Assembly (NCBI RefSeq): GCF_030272615.1
Contig: NC_081405.1
Span: 606,367,677 to 606,431,676, forward strand
Length of the DNA stretch: 64,000 nucleotides
Source: Cryptomeria japonica
Taxonomy: Eukaryota > Streptophyta > Pinopsida > Cupressales > Cupressaceae
Direction of reading: 5' to 3'
The notes under the pieces are model-generated. The model was not told the origin of the DNA. It made no database searches and worked only from the letters and a program-made list of their open reading frames with translations. Positions 59,690 to 64,000 of this stretch are shown here, one piece after another (the stretch's first letter is position 1; each line of letters starts with the position of its first letter). The translations under genes and the position numbers were made by a program.

Positions 59690-62271
59690 ATATTTGTCTC
59701 CAATGAAAAGAGATCAAACACTGTCTGGTTGACATGTGGGATACAACTTCATCCTCGTCAAATCTAGCCATGACTTCCTCCTTAATTCGTGCAAATTATT
59801 TTTGTCATTTCTCTAATGGAGTTAGTTTGCCTTCTCTGTAGACAACTAGTATTGTTGCAACCCAGTCCTCATCCAATATTTTGATGTCTTTATTCAGTGT
59901 GTCTGCATATTTGTCATGTTGTACCAGGTATTGGTTCCCTTGAACTCTTGCTTCTGCAGTCATGCCCTCATTATCCTTCAATACATCTTGCAATCTCACC
60001 CTCAACCTCTCGTGCTCTTCTAGAGCTTTTACAGTCCCTGTGTATAATTTCCAATATTGGTTAACATATGGAAACATAGCTTTGAACATGTACTCAATGA
60101 CATCATTTGCCAATTTATTCATCTTCTGTTGGGCATTGGTCAATTGCTTTGCTAACTTTTGAGCCTTTATCCTATAGTAGGTAGCATTTGATATAGCATC
60201 TAAGACCCTTTGGTCGGGTTGAAAACCCATATCTAGTTCATCTCCCCTAATAATAGGAGTCTTTTGTGACAACTATCCTTGTAGCCTCTGGATTTCTCTT
60301 TCATAATATTCCTAATCTGTATTCCTTTATGCTGCTATAAAATTGTATTGAACTCTCTAGAGGAAATGAAATCATTATCAGCAATGAAATCTTCATGTTC
60401 AAATATCCTTATATCTCCAACATCCTAGATATTGTACTCTCCTATCATCAGATCCATCTACACACCACCCTCAAATCCAGGAGGATATTCTTCTCTACGG
60501 GAATCAATTGAAATAACATTAGAGATGGATTGAGGAGACAATCGAGCCAAGGGCTTTATATCCCTGACAATTTTGATATGCTCCCCATAGACATAGGTAG
60601 ACACTCCCTCAAGCACCTCTAGCTCATGCTATATAAGTTTGTTTATTGTGTCTAAGGTATCTTTGATGTTTTGAAGCATGTCCTCATTTATTTTCCCTTA
60701 GAAGAGCTACCATTTGTAATCTTGTTACACTCTCTCATACTTAGCCCTTTTTTCATTAGCTTCTTCCCTTCCCATGTTTTTGATGAGTATGAGCAACACA
60801 TGCTCTCCATCCTTAAGTTTCTAGGATGACATTGATGCCCCTATGTATCCCTCGAGATCAAAGTTTGGCCTGGGGTCACTTTCTGCCATCTTATAATAAT
60901 TGAATTTATTTTGCAGCAAACCATAACTCTTTGGAATTTTGACAATAAAATATGAAAACACTAGTAATCCAGGCACAATGGATTGTTTTCCATGATCAGT
61001 TAAGTGTTGGGTACTTACTATTGACAACTACCTAACAATCTCTAAGCATGCCACTCTATTAGGTACGGTGATAGGGAATACATATGGTTTTCCCTCAAAT
61101 CCATACACTCATATTTGAGTGCAATCCAAAAAGCAGTAAAAATCTCCCCAGTTGTGCTCAATCATGGTATCTTCACCATAATCCTTTGGCCTTAAGATCT
61201 CTGAATTTTAGGAGACAAGGAATAATCACATGGGTATCCCAGCAATCTATATAGTGTCTTAACAAAGTACTCCTCAAAATACCAGTATTGGTTGTTGTTG
61301 TATCTTTGGTCCCATGAATATATCCATAGTTGCATAGGCTTCCTTATCCCAGCCTTATCATATGCCTTGATGCATAACTCATCAGGCCATAACCCTTTGT
61401 CTCGGCCAACATACAACAACATGTGCATAAGAATAGAATAGTACTTGAAATGCATATTAATCACATCTTCTTTCAGTTTTTCTAGTCCATGATTGATGCC
61501 ATCAACAAGATAAGTAGAAAAATCAAATAACTAGGGATCTTTAGATTGCAAATTTGCACAGATGACCATGGCTGCTATATCCATCAAGGGATGAGCCTCT
61601 ATTCCCAGAACCTAAGCAGTGCAGTAGTATGTATACTTGAAGTAGGAATGAAACGAATTGACATCATAGGGAACTTTGTTGTCTTTACCCAATGGTACTA
61701 TCGATCTTGCAACCTTGGGTCTATAGATGGGGAGTCTCGACCTCTTATAGATGTCCTCCAGGTTGAAGTACTCTTGTGCCAATTTCTTAGTATCACTTTT
61801 CTCTTCGAACCCCCAATCCAGATTAAATATAGTATCAATAATTTCCCTAGTAATTGATAGTATTGTTTCCCCCATCTAATCATATATAGTTTTGGTCTTG
61901 GGGTCATAATTGTTGGCTAGAGATTTCATAAGCTCAACATTAACAAAGACATTAGCTACTGCTAGGTTTCCAAAATATAGTCCCCATAAATTGTTCACGG
62001 GTCTAGGTGCATTCCTTCTGACATACCCAAAAATAAACAACTCATGGCCTCTTATCTCCATCCTTATATCTCCAAGATGCTCAAATTTGTCTTCTAAACC
62101 CTCCTCATCAGTCTTAACCTTCCTAGACCTGAGGCTTGATGAGGGACATTGATCAATCAAGTCCTGGGCCAGTGAATGCCCTTTCCTCTTTTGTCTCTCA
62201 GGCTTATCAGCTATGGATTGGGTTTCTTTTGCTTTCCTAACCTTACTGGCTTTCGAAGATGATGGATTCAT
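59690..62271 (-). pseudogene. LTR-borne accessory ORF, copy B
   Basis: The start at 62271 reads MNPSSSKASKVRKAKETQS, and the basic N terminus is unbroken (Gln where copies A and C have a stop). The order is DEEGLEDKFEHLGDIRMEI, VNVELMKSLANNYD, a stop at about 61876, LSITREIIDTIFNLDWGFEE, MHFKYYSILMHMLLYVGR, then a 1-bp frameshift near 61197 and further breaks. The C-terminal 155 residues (60272-59805) form a clear coiled coil (YRIKAQKLAKQLTNAQQKMN, LEEHERLRVRLQDVLKD). It is the 5'-LTR counterpart of copy A. No enzymatic motif is seen. Confidence 0.62.
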
Positions 62272-62561
62272 TTTAATTACAGGGTTTTGAGGGTGAAGAA
62301 CTTACTTGAATTCCAAAAGCATCTCTTGTGAATCCAACTCCGAATTGTTTGGTTCTGAATTACTCTCTGTGAATTATCCTAGGCACTGTCAACAGCTTTT
62401 CCTTCTTCGTCAATTTATTGAGCATTCATGATGAACTTACCAGTTAATAATTTCAGTTAAGCAATGGTCACATATGTATTCATTTTGAATTTATGGTGAT
62501 GTGACTTTATTGAGATTTGTTTTGATATTCGAGGCAATAGGTAATCATTTGTCTAGTAATG

Positions 62562-64000
62562 TGTTGAGCATTGATTTTAAAATCAATAGAATTCCATGGT
62601 TTCAATTGAAGCTACATAAGTTTCCTTAAAAAAATATATATGAAAATCAACCATGCCCTTAAGAATTTCGATAGAACCCTTAGCATTTTCATCGACATCA
62701 GAATTCAAAAAAACTATCGCTCAAACCGAAGCCAACAAATATGCATATTAATCCTTTACCAAAGTATCTAATCTGACTGAAATGATACATCTACTATATC
62801 AAAGAAACCCATCATTATTTCATAGACAAATGACTTATCGAACAGGCTGGAGCCTTGATGATTTCCAAAAGTGACTCATCAAAAATATTATTTTCATCAA
62901 CAGGTGGTATGTCGAGCAAACTATAGGAAGACTTCATCGATAGGACCTTTTCGAGGAAAAGAGTGTATCGAAGAATCACAAAAGATGTTGACCAAAGATG
63001 TCTTTCCCACTGAAGAGTAAGACATCGATGAAACATGAGAGATTACCATCGAAGACTTGTTATCAGCCAAACATAAAGAGTCAAAGGAGACTATTTGTCT
63101 TTCACCGAAAGGGGAGATTTCATCAACGCCAGTGCAAATATAACACATGAGATAAAGTCTTTCAATGAAAGTGAAGAGGTCAATGAAATCAAAAATCTCC
63201 TTCACGATGATGGTAGTTTCATTGAAACTAAGGCGACATTGATGAAACATGATATTTCAAGGGAAGGAAAGGTTAAGATACTGAAGTGCATAATTCCATC
63301 AAAAAAGGGTACAGCCATAAAATTGATGAGCATTGACGGCCAGTATGAAGTGTTGCTAAATGAATAATTACTTCCTTTTGTGAGATTCGATATGAATCTT
63401 AATAAAGTCACTTCATCATGAATTCAAATAAATGCCTTTGTGACCATTGTGCAATTGGTAATGGTAACTGATAAAATCGCCATGAATGCTTGATAAATTA
63501 GCAAAAGAGGGAACACTTCTGGGCAATGCTTGAAGAATTCACAATGAGTTTCAAAAAGCTGAGACGATTTGAGAGAAAATTCATGAGTGTTCTACCTTGA
63601 ATTCAAGTACGTCATTCACTCTCAGAGCTCTGTAGTGATAATGGAGGGGTCATCTTCTAAAAAGAATAGGGCTAGGAAAGCTAAAGAGACCCAGCCCCCA
63701 GAAGACAAACCTAAGAGGTAGAAAAAGGAAGGGTGCTCTTTAGCCTAGGACCTAATTGACCAATGTCCAGCGTCAAGCCTTAGGTCTAAGAAAATTAAAA
63801 TGGATGAGGAAGGACTGGAAGATAGATTTGAAAGCCTAGGGGATACATGGATAGAGATAAGGGGTCATGAATTGTTTATTTTTGGTTATATACGAAGGAG
63901 TGTGCCTGAGCCTATGACTAACTTGTGGAGGTTAAATCTAGGGAAATTGGTAGTGGCTAATGTCTTTGTGAATGTTGAGCTAATGAAGTCTCTAGCCAGC
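62562..64000 (+). mobile_element. Second copy of the giant gypsy family, opposite strand, right end beyond the window
   Basis: TGTTGAGCATTGATTTTAAA at 62562 is the LTR start, matching the reverse complement of the LTR end at 36124. The sequence then follows the LTR on the plus strand: the TCGATGA-rich block (62640-63300), the leader and the start of the accessory ORF at 63641. The breakpoint in the receiving LTR is at 62561, after TAATG, a possible target duplication. Whether this is a solo LTR or a full element cannot be seen. Confidence 0.8.
63641..64000 (+). pseudogene. LTR-borne accessory ORF, copy C, N-terminal part
   Basis: It starts MEGSSSKKNRARKAKETQ at 63641 and continues DEEGLEDRFESLGDTWIEI, RGHELFIFGYIRR and VANVFVNVELMKSLAS to the window edge. 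TAG stops at about 63719 (KPKR-stop-KK) and 63749 (CSLA-stop-DL). The second is at the same codon as in copy A, whereas copy B has CAG there. The protein is otherwise closely similar to A and B. Function is unknown. Confidence 0.65.

Larger units (their letters stand above)
31176..62561 (-). mobile_element. Giant Ty3/gypsy element with 4.9-kb ORF-bearing LTRs, host of four insertions
   Basis: On the minus strand: 5' LTR (62561 and beyond to 50847), tRNA-Arg-like PBS, gag, protease, archaeal-type RNase H, RT, RNase H, integrase and 3' LTR (36124-31176). Nested inside are a chromovirus (38022-45028), a copia remnant (48451-49510) and a LINE (51547-59305). A same-family copy in the opposite direction (from 62562) interrupts the 5' LTR, whose end is therefore outside the window. 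Without the insertions, the visible element is about 15.6 kb. Gag to RT share one phase, and integrase returns to that phase once the chromovirus is discounted. Confidence 0.85.
50847..62561 (-). repeat. 5' LTR of the giant gypsy element, split by a LINE and cut by a same-family copy
   Basis: 50847-51546 matches the start of 31176-36124, and 59306-62561 matches the continuation from about 31862 to 35139. The LINE (51547-59305) lies between them. At 62562 the opposite-strand copy begins, so the last 985 bp or so of this LTR should lie beyond the window. Confidence 0.8.

Overview
This is a plant nuclear window made almost entirely of nested, decaying retrotransposons. I see no host gene, tRNA, rRNA or CRISPR array. 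Plant origin follows from Ty1/copia, Ty3/gypsy (including archaeal-type RNase H and chromodomain lineages) and L1-like LINE families with a C-terminal RNase H and a DUF4283-type ORF1. The density and age of the insertions suggest a very large genome, perhaps a gymnosperm, but the sequence alone does not prove this.

Layout. (1) 1-11862, minus: Tat-like Ty3/gypsy element (gag, protease, G-patch, RT, dual RNase H, integrase, 5' LTR); its 3' end lies left of the window. (2) 11868-22039, minus: a gag-only LTR element. Its 5' LTR was split by a Ty1/copia element, 15126-21771, plus, flanked by AGTAC duplications. (3) 22040-27269: old non-coding sequence with tandem repeats, a hairpin and a relic of another Tat-like gag/protease. 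(4) 27270-31175, plus: an LTR element with LTR, PBS, zinc-knuckle gag and a long accessory ORF, cut off by the next element. (5) 31176-62561, minus: a giant Ty3/gypsy element with LTRs of about 4.9 kb. Inside it lie a chromodomain gypsy (38022-45028, plus, TSD ACTAT), an internally deleted copia element (48451-49510, plus), and a LINE (51547-59305, plus, 18-bp TSD). A second copy of the giant family (62562 to the right edge, plus) interrupts the 5' LTR head-to-head.

Two of the nested calls are supported by reading frame. Removing the chromovirus plus one TSD copy (7012 bp) puts the giant element's integrase back in frame with its RT. Removing the copia fragment plus one TSD copy (1065 bp) keeps gag in frame. 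The LINE has an 'empty site' in the other LTR of the same giant element.

The most interesting signal is an accessory protein type that recurs in unrelated retroelements. It lies inside the LTR of the giant gypsy (three copies), downstream of gag in the 27-31 kb element, as a fragment in the LTR of the gag-only element, and as a third ORF of the LINE. It looks like the plant-mobile-domain or 'plant transposon protein' type. A second unusual point is that the giant gypsy carries an archaeal-type RNase H between protease and RT, whereas the Tat-like element has it after RT. Many stops that break these genes are TAG at expected CAG codons or TGA at expected CGA codons, the pattern expected from deamination of methylated cytosines.
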